22,077 nt of DNA from positions 1-22,077 of IMG/VR virus record IMGVR_UViG_3300042294_000075. One strand, given 5' to 3'. Positions within the stretch are counted from its first letter, which is position 1. The number at the start of each line of letters is the position of its first letter. The translations under genes were made by a program, and so were the position numbers. The notes beneath the pieces were generated by a model. It ran no database searches. It was not told where the DNA came from and saw nothing but the letters and a program-made list of their open reading frames with translations. Source of the stretch: a virus. Below, in pieces: positions 1 through 8,348 of this stretch.

Positions 1-1249
1 CTTCAGCGTCAATAATACGTTGTGGGTAATATATTATTTTTTGAATTAACGCAGAGGCATAATTAGTACCGTCAGAACCAATCCTTAATTGAGTCGGTGT
101 AGGAATGGTTGCTGTATTGTCTGTAACTGTTGCTGCACCGTTTTGTGCCGCAGCACATGAATCTGTATTCCATGCGCCAGATAATTTATAGGTTGTATTT
201 GCAACAATCGTACCAGCGTCAATTTGCGCTTGCGGTGCGCCACCATCAACAATATAAAGTTCTGGATTTGCAACGTTTCCACGCAGAGCAATAATTTCAT
301 TTGCCGTTGTATCGTCAAATTGAATCAACGGTCTTACACCTGTTGCGGTTTGAGGTATCGCCCAAACAACCGCCGCACCCGTTGATGCTGTATACCAATC
401 ACTAAAGTTAGTGCTTGTCATTACCGCTACGTCAGGGTTGCGTGTGACTGTTGATGCAACTGTGGGGATGTAGCTTGTAGCGAATGCGCTTGCTTCAAGT
501 TGCGCGCCCCAAACAAAAATTCCTTTAGATCCATCGCCAGTTGTTGCCGTTGAGTTTGCTGGAATAGCAAGAATACGAACAGTTGTTTCTGTTCCCGTAG
601 TAAATGTAAGACTAAAACGATAAAAACCGTTTGCGTAAAGCGTTCCAGCACTTGCGCTTGCATTAGTAAATGTTCCAGCCGCAGCAGCAGCGACAGCAAC
701 AGAACCATTCACAAGCGAAAACGTAACCACAGCGTTATTTCCAGATACTGCGTTATCACGCACAAACAAACGAATACCGTTAAATTCACCTTCTTTGGCA
801 AAAATTGAATAAGTATATGTTGTTGCAGCGGCGGCTTTCGTTATATCCTGACGCACCAATACAGATGCAGCCGTGTTAGATACACTTGCTCCAACATTGG
901 GGATAATTTTGTCAGCGGTTAGTAAACCATCAGGGCCATTTGTTGCGTCATCATCTATTGAGCAAGCTGTCGCAGCCCATGTTGTTTGAAATGTTTGACT
1001 TTGCAATAGCAGATTTACACGAGATTCTTCAATCAGCAAACCATTACACGCAAGCGTTACAGGGTTGAAATCAAATCTTGGCAAGTCAGCGTTAATAGGT
1101 GCAACATACCCGCCTGAGTTAACCACAGTAGCAGTATTACCTGTTCGAGTAAATGTTACTCGTGGATCAAGACTTGCTGTCGTAAAATCCAACGCCATAC
1201 GTGGCAAAACACGTTCTGTTGCAGTCAATCCATATGAAGGAGTAATCAT
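1..1249 (-). CDS. Phage adhesin / tail or head-fibre protein, 3' end cut by window edge
   Basis: I translated this frame by hand from the ATG at 1249 to the left edge; it stays open for 416 codons with no stop. AAGGA sits a few bases upstream of the ATG, eight bases after the tailspike stop. The N-terminal part (RMALDFTTASLDPRVTFTR, then GLLIEESRVNLL) is a recurring start of phage structural proteins. Residues about 85-270 are beta-rich like a carbohydrate-binding module and end in WGAQLEASAFATSYIPT, a motif I associate with phage head-spike and LamG-like modules. The last third (LRIGSDGTNYASALIQKIIYY) looks like the closing strands of a concanavalin-type lectin domain, so probably only a few residues are missing. 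Likely role: glycan binding on the host surface, as a second receptor-binding protein beside the tailspike. The family label is inference. Confidence 0.75.
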   Translation of the reverse strand, partial: MITPSYGLTATERVLPRMALDFTTASLDPRVTFTRTGNTATVVNSGGYVAPINADLPRFDFNPVTLACNGLLIEESRVNLLLQSQTFQTTWAATACSIDDDATNGPDGLLTADKIIPNVGASVSNTAASVLVRQDITKAAAATTYTYSIFAKEGEFNGIRLFVRDNAVSGNNAVVTFSLVNGSVAVAAAAAGTFTNASASAGTLYANGFYRFSLTFTTGTETTVRILAIPANSTATTGDGSKGIFVWGAQLEASAFATSYIPTVASTVTRNPDVAVMTSTNFSDWYTASTGAAVVWAIPQTATGVRPLIQFDDTTANEIIALRGNVANPELYIVDGGAPQAQIDAGTIVANTTYKLSGAWNTDSCAAAQNGAATVTDNTATIPTPTQLRIGSDGTNYASALIQKIIYYPQRIIDAE

Positions 1250-1257
1250 TTTAATCC

Positions 1258-3207
1258 TTATGTAAGATTGTTAGCGTTAACATTGTTAGTTGCTGCAATT
1301 GTAATTGCTGCTATTGAAGCTGTTTCAATAATGTTATTTGTAACAATTGTGTTTTCGTCCCTAGTTCCTAAAACGCCTCTTTCAAAAGTTCCTCGAATTA
1401 CGTTTCCAGAAATTATGCTTTCTGAGATATTTCCAGCTACAACTTGAGCAGATATTAAAATACCAACGGTATAAGCTGATGAACTGTTAATTACGTTGTT
1501 AGAAATGTTTACTCCTCTAACCGTAGAAGTTGCATCGCCGCTTGATACAGTAATACCACGAAACGCTAAACTTCGAATATTATTATTTGCAATAACAATA
1601 TTTTCCATCGCAATTGTATATCCTGAATCTGATACAACAAGAATTCCATAACCAGATGCGCTGAATGTACCTTGTATGTTGTTACCTGTAATAACAACAT
1701 TTACCACATTGCCTTCATGTTGTTTTTCGCATAGTATTCCGTCAGTTTTACAACGAATAATTGTGTTTCCGGTAATTGAATATCCACCAGATGCGCCCGT
1801 TACGTTATTTCTGACAAAAATTCCATGGCGGCCTGAATCAATAATTACGTTTCCAGTAATCACAACATGGATGCTGCGCCACAAAATTCCGTCAGAAAAT
1901 GTATTTGCAGGATCGCATTGGAATGTATTGTTGGATACTACACACAAATCCGCAGCCGTGTGAGCGTCCATTCCAGCTTCTCTACAGAGAGTAAAGTTAT
2001 TGCTATCAACAACAATATACCTGTTTGGCCCGTTTGACCCGCCCAGCGTAACCCCATGTCGGCAATCAAAAAATAAGTTATTGCTAATTTTTCCATTGAT
2101 TGACGCAGATTGAATTGCTATTCCATAAGCTATACCTGTTTTATATGCTTGTCCGTAAGTTCCATTGACAATATTAAAATCAATACAAGTGCCCATTCTT
2201 ATTGATCTGTCATCAAACTTTGTAAAATTACAATGATCTAACAACAAATTTTTACAATAGAAAAACCTTGCGCCTTCTTGATCCCCTGCTGCACCTACAC
2301 CAGAACCAAACGCACGAATGTTACGGAGCGTTAAATTATCAAGTGTAGTAATTTTTTGAATGGTGGGAGTAGTTGGCATTGCATAAAGAATTGGGTCATG
2401 CAAAGTAATACTATTACCAACTACGGATTTAATTTTATGGGTTTCTGCCATGATGCACAGATCATCCCAATTGTCCCAAAAATCAGAACTCTTAATATAT
2501 ACATAATCTTCATTTGCAAAACCAGTTCCATCAGCAACAGTAAAAGTTGCTTGGTTAACAGTTAATCCCGCAGACACAGCAATTGCGCTACCAAGTGAGC
2601 CGCTTGCCACAAACAATTCGCCAGAATTGCCTGCCGTAGAAAAATCAATAACAAAGTTTTCTAACGTAATATTGGCTTTTAAAGTTAAACTAGTTGTAAC
2701 TTTATAGGTCAAACCAAGACCATTTAATGTTTGACCTGTAGGAAGTGCGTCAATTGCTGCCTGTATCGCCGCTGTATCATCTACCACCCCATCGCCAACA
2801 GCACCAAAGTCTTTAACGCTAACGGTCTGAGCTAGTTTGTCGCAGACGGGGTATGCTACCGCATTTGTAAACGGTGGATCATAAGTTAAACCGCAAGCAT
2901 CTGCGCCAATTCCGTTACCTTCAGGGAAGTTGTAAACCATCGACCCTTTACTGTCTTGCACCAATATACTAAAACTAGCTCCATCAATATAAACCTGAGC
3001 TGGTGTGCCAGCGTTAGAGATATAGCCGTTGATCGTGCGTAGCGGCTGCGCTGCTGGGATGGTCAACGCAGCATCAAAATAAGCAATGACAGGATTTGTC
3101 TGTGGATTAAGGTTTGCAACTCCTAGCCAGACATAACCATTTTCTAATGGCTGACCATCACGGTCTTGAAAAACCGGAAAAGGGACTTCGATTGACAATG
3201 CACTCAT
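1258..3207 (-). CDS. Tailspike protein (P22 gp9-like head-binding domain plus beta-helix)
   Basis: The 649-residue protein is close to P22 tailspike length (about 666). Residues 1-113 match the pattern of the P22-type head-binding domain (PVFQDRDGQPLENGYVWLG, later PLRTINGYISNAG), which attaches the spike to the tail hub. Residues 129-154 (VKDFGAVGDGVVDDTAAI) are the pectate-lyase-3-type entry to a right-handed parallel beta-helix. The rest is a ladder of short rungs with many asparagines (ITGNVI, ITGNTII, ITGNNI). Such trimeric spikes bind and often cleave surface polysaccharide; the substrate and catalytic residues cannot be read here. AGGAG lies 8 bases before the ATG, and the gene starts 5 bases after the gp16-like stop. 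The helix body is much more AT-rich than the head-binding part, suggesting exchange of the receptor-specific part. Confidence 0.88.
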   Translation of the reverse strand: MSALSIEVPFPVFQDRDGQPLENGYVWLGVANLNPQTNPVIAYFDAALTIPAAQPLRTINGYISNAGTPAQVYIDGASFSILVQDSKGSMVYNFPEGNGIGADACGLTYDPPFTNAVAYPVCDKLAQTVSVKDFGAVGDGVVDDTAAIQAAIDALPTGQTLNGLGLTYKVTTSLTLKANITLENFVIDFSTAGNSGELFVASGSLGSAIAVSAGLTVNQATFTVADGTGFANEDYVYIKSSDFWDNWDDLCIMAETHKIKSVVGNSITLHDPILYAMPTTPTIQKITTLDNLTLRNIRAFGSGVGAAGDQEGARFFYCKNLLLDHCNFTKFDDRSIRMGTCIDFNIVNGTYGQAYKTGIAYGIAIQSASINGKISNNLFFDCRHGVTLGGSNGPNRYIVVDSNNFTLCREAGMDAHTAADLCVVSNNTFQCDPANTFSDGILWRSIHVVITGNVIIDSGRHGIFVRNNVTGASGGYSITGNTIIRCKTDGILCEKQHEGNVVNVVITGNNIQGTFSASGYGILVVSDSGYTIAMENIVIANNNIRSLAFRGITVSSGDATSTVRGVNISNNVINSSSAYTVGILISAQVVAGNISESIISGNVIRGTFERGVLGTRDENTIVTNNIIETASIAAITIAATNNVNANNLT

Positions 3208-3212
3208 CTTTA

Positions 3213-5741
3213 TTACTCCTGTTCGTCAGCCAGTTGGCGTTGTGTTTGCATGGTGCTGAGTATCCACTGGGTCTTGGCGTTCAACTCTTTTGGGATGCCC
3301 ATCTCTTTGGCGAATTTCCCAAACGCTGCACTCTTGGCCAATACGTTAGCACCCGCCTCGGTCTGACCCTCTGCGACAAGTCTCGATGCTCTCAACAACT
3401 CAGGCGATGACAACACAGCGTCTGCCACTTTTTGCCTTGATGTTTTATCTTTACCAAGTCCAGATATAGCCCAAAGAGCCACGCCAGCACCAGGCAGACC
3501 AACAGCCCTCGCACCTGTCTCAAGTGTGGCCACGCCTGCGCTCTTTTGAGCCAATCCAATAATGCCGCCAATCAGTGAATCAGCATCTTTAAGCTGATCT
3601 GTCACAGCGGTCAGCCGACCCGTCTGGATTCGTTCGCGGGATGCCTTTGCAATGGAATTAGACACACGATACAAGTCGGAGAGCTGCTTGCGTGATTCTT
3701 GTGGCAAATTGCTCATAATCGCCGCATAAGCCTGTTTGTTCTGCAATAACCCTTGGTAAAAGGTTGCATAGTCATTAAAGCTAATCGGTCTGTCCATGCT
3801 GGCACGACCAAATGCAGTCTTCATGCCTGATGCCACGACCTCTGACCGCATATCCTCTGGCACGCTTTTGAGCAATGCGATCAACTGCTTCTCATCTCCC
3901 TTAGTCAATGCTTTAAATGACTTGTCGAGCTTCGACACCATGCTTTGATGCAATTGCTTGCCAAACAAAGCAGTCATGTCTTGCTCAACGCCTTTGCGAA
4001 TACGCACTAAGGAGTTGGCTTCTTTTAAGGCATCGTCGACCCCAAACTTCGCGGCCACGCTTAATTGGTCTTGTGATAATCGACCATAAAGCTGATCGAG
4101 TTGCGCTCGGTCTGCGTCTTTGAACGGTCCTGTTCCTTTATATGCTGAACCAATATCCTTGCGAACGTCATCGAGTAGAGTATAAGTGGGCAGTTTCTCA
4201 ACCTCCACGCCATCAACTTTTACTTTGCGAGGTGCTAACTTTCCAAATATTTCCTTTTCCATTGGAGAAAGATTTTGAAAGCCACCTAAATCTTCTGCCC
4301 TTGTGCGGATGAAATTTAGGATATTTTCGGCATTAACCTCAACCCGTTTTGGAATCGTTTTGTTAAGAACATCATCATAAATTTTGTCTGATTTCTTTGC
4401 TAAGTCATCAACTTGAGTTTGCAATGCAGTCTGGAGTTTTGTGTTTAACGTTGAAAAGTCTTTCGTGCCACCGATCTCGTCAATCAAATCGCTTGCACGT
4501 TTGCCCACTTGCTCAAGACCCTTCATCTCTGCTTGGCGAGCCTCTGAGCCTGGGATGGATTTGACCGCTTGCGCCAGTTCACGATAAACCTGATTTGTGG
4601 TCACATGGTCTGGCTGCAAAAACTCGTCAATCCCTAGCCGCTTGGCTGCTGCAAGAACCTTTGGATCAGGCGCAGTTTCACCAGCCAATACCTCAACGGC
4701 TCTTGACTGTCGACCAGGCACAATTGACTTTTGACCAGCTTGCATTGCTGTATCAATCAGTTCCTCTGTGGTCATTTGTCCTGCAGCTGCAGCAGGAGCA
4801 GCAGGGGCAGCACCAGCGGCAGTATCAGCCGCTGCAGCAGGATTGAGCGCACTACCTTCAGGCGCAAGCGCACCCGCAGCAGGAGCAGGCGCAGCGGGGG
4901 GTTGACCCTTGAACGCAGCACGACCCGCTTGCACGGTCTTTACAACCGCAGGAACAGCTGCGCCGCCTGCACTTGCTAGCCCAACCTCAGTCGGACTGAA
5001 CTCGCCGCCAGCGGCCACCTGAGAGGCTTCAATGCCTGTTTGTGTTAATCCAGATTTAAGACCCGCGCCTGAAATAGTTGTCGCACGACCCGCTGGAGTG
5101 AACGCCGCGATTCCTCCAATAACACGAGGAATGTCACTCACTCTCATGCCTGGCTTGATTGCGTAGTCCCGACCATCAAGGGATGATCGGAAGATGTAAT
5201 TACCTTTCTCATCTTGGAATACTTGCGTATCTGGAAAGTTAGCCTGCACGACCTGTGAAATCTCGTCAGGGTTTGCAAGCAACGTGCCAAGTCCAGTCAG
5301 TGCGGATCGGAATGACGCAGAGTTAAGCTCTGGCATACTTGTCCATTCTGGCAATGCTTTAATCGTTTCAGTTTCGCGCCCACTGCCCGTCACAGCCTCG
5401 ACTACCCCACGACCAACATCACCAACCATGCCTAACACACCACGACCCTCTTGAGGTGCTGTCGATTCCTGTGCAACAGCCGCTTCCGGTGCAATAGCGG
5501 CAACTGGCGCAGCAACTGGTGCTTCTGCAGCAACTGGCGCAGCCGTAGCTTGTGGTGTCTGCATACCTTCTGCCGGAGCAGCGACAGTGGATTGATCAGT
5601 CGCGGCAGGGGTTGGTGACTGCACACCCATTGCGCTGACTGCTTGCTCAATCAGTATCTGTGCTTGCTCTGGTGACGTACCATCTGGCACTTCAAATCGA
5701 CCAATGCGCCCATCAGGGAATTGAAACCTAGCGGTAGCCAT
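3213..5741 (-). CDS. Large ejection / DNA-transfer protein (P22 gp16-like by position)
   Basis: 842 residues, longer than P22 gp16 (about 609). The N-terminus (FQFPDGRIGRFEVPDGTSPE) is a short beta motif seen at the start of phage ejection and tail proteins. Alanine/proline-rich linkers occupy about residues 44-98 and 280-322. Between them lies a domain with GNYIF...G..Y.IKPG followed by glycine/alanine-rich hydrophobic stretches (about 203-265), and another such stretch lies near 735-780 (GGIIGLAQKSAGVATLE). These could insert into membrane. The middle, about 370-700, is charged and helical. In P22, gp16 is packaged in the head and ejected with gp7 and gp20 to carry DNA across the envelope; order and adjacency here match. 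The ATG overlaps the previous stop as TAATG. No muralytic motif is evident. Function rests on synteny and architecture. Confidence 0.72.
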   Translation of the reverse strand: MATARFQFPDGRIGRFEVPDGTSPEQAQILIEQAVSAMGVQSPTPAATDQSTVAAPAEGMQTPQATAAPVAAEAPVAAPVAAIAPEAAVAQESTAPQEGRGVLGMVGDVGRGVVEAVTGSGRETETIKALPEWTSMPELNSASFRSALTGLGTLLANPDEISQVVQANFPDTQVFQDEKGNYIFRSSLDGRDYAIKPGMRVSDIPRVIGGIAAFTPAGRATTISGAGLKSGLTQTGIEASQVAAGGEFSPTEVGLASAGGAAVPAVVKTVQAGRAAFKGQPPAAPAPAAGALAPEGSALNPAAAADTAAGAAPAAPAAAAGQMTTEELIDTAMQAGQKSIVPGRQSRAVEVLAGETAPDPKVLAAAKRLGIDEFLQPDHVTTNQVYRELAQAVKSIPGSEARQAEMKGLEQVGKRASDLIDEIGGTKDFSTLNTKLQTALQTQVDDLAKKSDKIYDDVLNKTIPKRVEVNAENILNFIRTRAEDLGGFQNLSPMEKEIFGKLAPRKVKVDGVEVEKLPTYTLLDDVRKDIGSAYKGTGPFKDADRAQLDQLYGRLSQDQLSVAAKFGVDDALKEANSLVRIRKGVEQDMTALFGKQLHQSMVSKLDKSFKALTKGDEKQLIALLKSVPEDMRSEVVASGMKTAFGRASMDRPISFNDYATFYQGLLQNKQAYAAIMSNLPQESRKQLSDLYRVSNSIAKASRERIQTGRLTAVTDQLKDADSLIGGIIGLAQKSAGVATLETGARAVGLPGAGVALWAISGLGKDKTSRQKVADAVLSSPELLRASRLVAEGQTEAGANVLAKSAAFGKFAKEMGIPKELNAKTQWILSTMQTQRQLADEQE

Positions 5742-7219
5742 TATTCAAATCCTAAAAATTTAACGCCGCTTGCCGGACGCGCCGGAGGTGCAGCCGCAGG
5801 CGGTTGTGAAGTCTTCGGTGTAATTGCCGGAGGTTGATACTGCTGCACGCCTGCTCGTTTGCCTCCTTTAAAATTATAGAAATCTGCACCAAGCATTTCG
5901 CCAAGGCTTTCGTCAAAACGAGCAATCTCTTCCTCTGAATACTTATCATCACGAATGAGCTTTCGAGCATGATCCGCAAGTTTTGCAGCACGCTTTGCAA
6001 AGGCTTCAGAGTACTTGGTCATTAACTCACGTCCACCTTCTGAATTCGACAATGATGGGATCGACGCTACAAAAGATTTAAATTCAATGTCAGAGGTTGA
6101 ACCAGAGCCTGCTGGACGAATCTGCACAGCGGCTTTTGTTGCGAGAGCATTTGCCAAGTCGTTTGCTGTGACCGTTTCAGTAGAAAATCCAAGGTTTTTT
6201 GCAACTTCAGTGGTAAGTTTAATGACAGCACCACCAGATTTACCTCTTAATAAATCATTAATAATACGAGTGTCTCTAGCCACTCCTCTAGCAGATGCGG
6301 CTGCGGCACTAAATTCTTGTGCTCTAGGAATATCTAATTCCTTTGTTATAAGAGTATCTCTTTTAACTCCCTGATCTATTTGAACTAACGGACCTGTACT
6401 CACTGGTGAAATTTTTTGATCAGGTCCAATTTGAAACGCCTGATCCTCTGGCAATCCTCGAGCAACCTTTTCCTCTTTCGTAAGTACACGGAAATTTTCT
6501 TTCGGTGCAACAGAAATTTTTAATTCTGTAATTTGTCCGTCTGGACTCTTTTGAAAACGAATATCCTCTGGCAATCCCAATTCTAAATTTTCCGCTGCTG
6601 TAAGCAGTTTGTAGCCTGGCTTTGGCTGTCCACCAGCAAGTCTATCTGCCGCTTTAGCTTGGAGTTCAGCGACCTGTAATGGCGCAAGCTGCGCTTTGGT
6701 GGTGGCTTCGATCACCTTATCACCGCCTGGCAAGGTGGCCAACAACATACCAATCGTTGTTTTGGCTGCGCCTGGGTTAATTTTTGCCAACTCTGCATAA
6801 GAGCGAAACGCCTGAGCTTGCTCTTTTCTGCCAGAATTTTCCTCAGCAATAGCTCGGCTTTCTAACAAATCAACACCAATCTGATTGTTTCCTGTCGTAA
6901 AAGCAGACAAAACCTTGCCTGAAAACAACAACTGATTGTCTTTTTGCTCTTGCGAACCCATGTCGTAAGTTTTACGCACGCTCTCCATTTGTGCTGGAGG
7001 CAGCAACAAACTCAAGGCCATAAAATCCTTGGCTTGTGGATTTTGAATTGCGCTAACTCGCTGAAACTCTTGATTCAAACCTTGCTGCCGAATAGCCTCT
7101 TGCTGCTGTGCTTGCCGACGGGCATCCATCTCGGCCAATCCTGCGCCGAACTGTGCCGCTTGTCCAAAGGCTTGAAGTGGGCTTTGGACGTTAATCGAGT
7201 AATTTGCTGGCTGAACCAC
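5741..7219 (-). CDS. Ejection protein (P22 gp20-like by position), GTG start
   Basis: About 492 residues, similar to P22 gp20 (471). I chose GTG at 7219 because AAGGAG lies six bases upstream (7226-7231), overlapping the end of the gp7-like gene; the longer frame from TTG at 7249 has no such site. The N-terminal third is glutamine-rich and helical (MDARRQAQQQEAIRQQ). At about residues 203-270 two copies of an approximately 28-residue unit, 40 residues apart, carry LLTAAENLELGLPED / VLTKEEKVARGLPED followed by FQ and a PDG- or PDQ-type turn ending in I. The remainder is helical, ending in a proline/alanine-rich tail. It probably travels in the virion and is ejected with its neighbours. The assignment rests on its place between gp7-like and gp16-like genes and on composition. 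The repeat region is AT-richer than the flanks. Confidence 0.68.
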   Translation of the reverse strand: MVQPANYSINVQSPLQAFGQAAQFGAGLAEMDARRQAQQQEAIRQQGLNQEFQRVSAIQNPQAKDFMALSLLLPPAQMESVRKTYDMGSQEQKDNQLLFSGKVLSAFTTGNNQIGVDLLESRAIAEENSGRKEQAQAFRSYAELAKINPGAAKTTIGMLLATLPGGDKVIEATTKAQLAPLQVAELQAKAADRLAGGQPKPGYKLLTAAENLELGLPEDIRFQKSPDGQITELKISVAPKENFRVLTKEEKVARGLPEDQAFQIGPDQKISPVSTGPLVQIDQGVKRDTLITKELDIPRAQEFSAAAASARGVARDTRIINDLLRGKSGGAVIKLTTEVAKNLGFSTETVTANDLANALATKAAVQIRPAGSGSTSDIEFKSFVASIPSLSNSEGGRELMTKYSEAFAKRAAKLADHARKLIRDDKYSEEEIARFDESLGEMLGADFYNFKGGKRAGVQQYQPPAITPKTSQPPAAAPPARPASGVKFLGFE

Positions 7220-7225
7220 GTTTGA

Positions 7226-7231
7226 CTCCTT
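7226..7231 (-). promoter_or_regulatory. Ribosome binding site deciding the GTG start of the gp20-like gene
   Basis: Minus-strand AAGGAG, followed by TCAAAC and then GTG at 7219. It overlaps the TAA of the gp7-like gene (7230-7232), so translation of the two genes is probably coupled. It argues against the TTG at 7249 as the start. Confidence 0.7.
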
Positions 7232-8348
7232 AACCGAATAAACCACCAAGCCCTGGCGTTACATTATTGGCTCGACCTTGCGCCCCATACTGCATCCCAA
7301 GGAACTGAGAGGGAAGATTAAACACATTTGCCAACGCTTGACCTTGAGCCAAATTCGCACCAGCTTGGGCTGAACCAATGTCACCTTGTAAACTAGCAAT
7401 TCTTGCGCCCGTTTGCAATCCTGCTGATCCTGTTCCCGCTGCCGAGGCTTGACCAAGTTGTGCAATGTTTTGAATTGAGCTTTGCCCCATGTTCGCTAAG
7501 TTTTGCGCTCCAGTAAATCCCATCTGCGCTAAGTTTTGCGCTGTAGTTTGCCCCATGCTTGCCAAGTTTTGATATGAAGATTGCCCTAATCCAGCTAAGT
7601 TTTGGGTTGAAGTTAATCCAAGATTTGCTAAGTTTTGGGTTGTGCCTGCCCCTAATGATGTCATCCCACCCAGTCGACCATATTGCAAGTCGATTTCTCG
7701 TTGCAACATCTGGGGGCGAAACTGTGCAAGAGCTGCTTGAACATTACCACCACGCAAGCCACCCGTTGCTGATGCCGCTTGAAGAATGGCCTCTTCACCT
7801 TGGCGTACTTGAGCTTGAAAGGCTGGGCTTTGCTCAATAGCTGAAATAGATGATTGCTGTGCCTGTGGACCACGCAAACCAAGTAACGCCTGCTGTTGCG
7901 CGAGAGCTGGTGCGCCTGCTGCAGCATAAGGGTCTAATCCACCTATTGCACGAGTCCCCGCTGCACCATAACTCTCTAAACCACCAATTGCACGGCTTCC
8001 CGCCCCACCAAACTCCTCTAAACCGCCTAACGCTCTAGTCCCCGCTTGGATGAAAGGCTGTAATTGACCTAACGCTTGAGTACCAGCGTCAATAAAAGGA
8101 TTTAATCTACCTAACGCCTCAGTACCCGCTTGGGTAAAAGGCTGCAAAGCACCGATTGCTGTCGTGCCTGCCGAAACGTATGGACTAAGGATTTTTTGCA
8201 ACGCATCAAACTGTCGGCGTTGTTCGGCAATGCCTGCCTCGGCAGACTGTTGCTGCGCTTTGGATGCTTTGCCAGCAGAACTACTTTGAATAGCACCGCT
8301 AATCAGTGTTGACCCACCAACGACTAGTCCTGTGACCGGATCAGGCAT
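7230..8348 (-). CDS. Ejection protein with two repeat arrays (P22 gp7-like by position)
   Basis: 372 residues against about 229 in P22 gp7; the extra length is largely repeats. Residues 1-25 are hydrophobic and glycine/serine-rich (TGLVVGGSTLISGAI), followed by a helical, glutamine-rich stretch. Residues 56-153 hold seven copies of a 14-residue unit with consensus PF-x-x-AGT-x-ALG-x-L-x. Residues 235-300 hold six copies of an 11-residue unit with consensus xxxQNLAxxGQ. The region between (about 170-220, with GGLRGGNVQAALAQFRPQ) looks like the conserved part of phage DNA-transfer proteins. GGAG lies 8 bases before the ATG, and the gene overlaps the preceding one by 8 bases. It heads a row of three virion proteins expected to be ejected before DNA. 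Function is inferred from order, composition and the N-terminal segment. Confidence 0.68.
   Translation of the reverse strand: MPDPVTGLVVGGSTLISGAIQSSSAGKASKAQQQSAEAGIAEQRRQFDALQKILSPYVSAGTTAIGALQPFTQAGTEALGRLNPFIDAGTQALGQLQPFIQAGTRALGGLEEFGGAGSRAIGGLESYGAAGTRAIGGLDPYAAAGAPALAQQQALLGLRGPQAQQSSISAIEQSPAFQAQVRQGEEAILQAASATGGLRGGNVQAALAQFRPQMLQREIDLQYGRLGGMTSLGAGTTQNLANLGLTSTQNLAGLGQSSYQNLASMGQTTAQNLAQMGFTGAQNLANMGQSSIQNIAQLGQASAAGTGSAGLQTGARIASLQGDIGSAQAGANLAQGQALANVFNLPSQFLGMQYGAQGRANNVTPGLGGLFG
7449..7646 (-). repeat. Six tandem 33-bp coding repeats (11-residue QNLA units)
   Basis: The gp7-like protein repeats an 11-residue unit six times here (GTTQNLANLGL, TSTQNLAGLGQ, SSYQNLASMGQ, TTAQNLAQMGF, TGAQNLANMGQ, SSIQNIAQLGQ). 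QN is invariant, as is the glycine at position 10. The DNA copies have diverged, mainly at third positions and in the variable triplet, so the repeat is held by selection on the protein rather than being a recent duplication. Confidence 0.92.
7890..8183 (-). repeat. Seven tandem 42-bp coding repeats (14-residue AGT-ALG units)
   Basis: Seven 14-residue units in the gp7-like protein, for example PFTQAGTEALGRLN, PFIDAGTQALGQLQ, PFIQAGTRALGGLE, SYGAAGTRAIGGLD. The last copy (PYAAAGAPALAQQQ) has decayed. AG is invariant. The spacing of hydrophobic positions suggests a regular helical or solenoid-like element. It is distinct in length and consensus from the second array of the same protein. Confidence 0.92.

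Noticed and set aside
1065-1265. Open frame on the plus strand opposite the left-edge adhesin
   Set aside because: Antisense shadow of a frame with clear domain-like protein; no ribosome binding site or recognisable protein.
7449-8183. Possible CRISPR or non-coding repeat array
   Set aside because: The periodic units are in frame and vary at third codon positions; there are no unique spacers between identical repeats.
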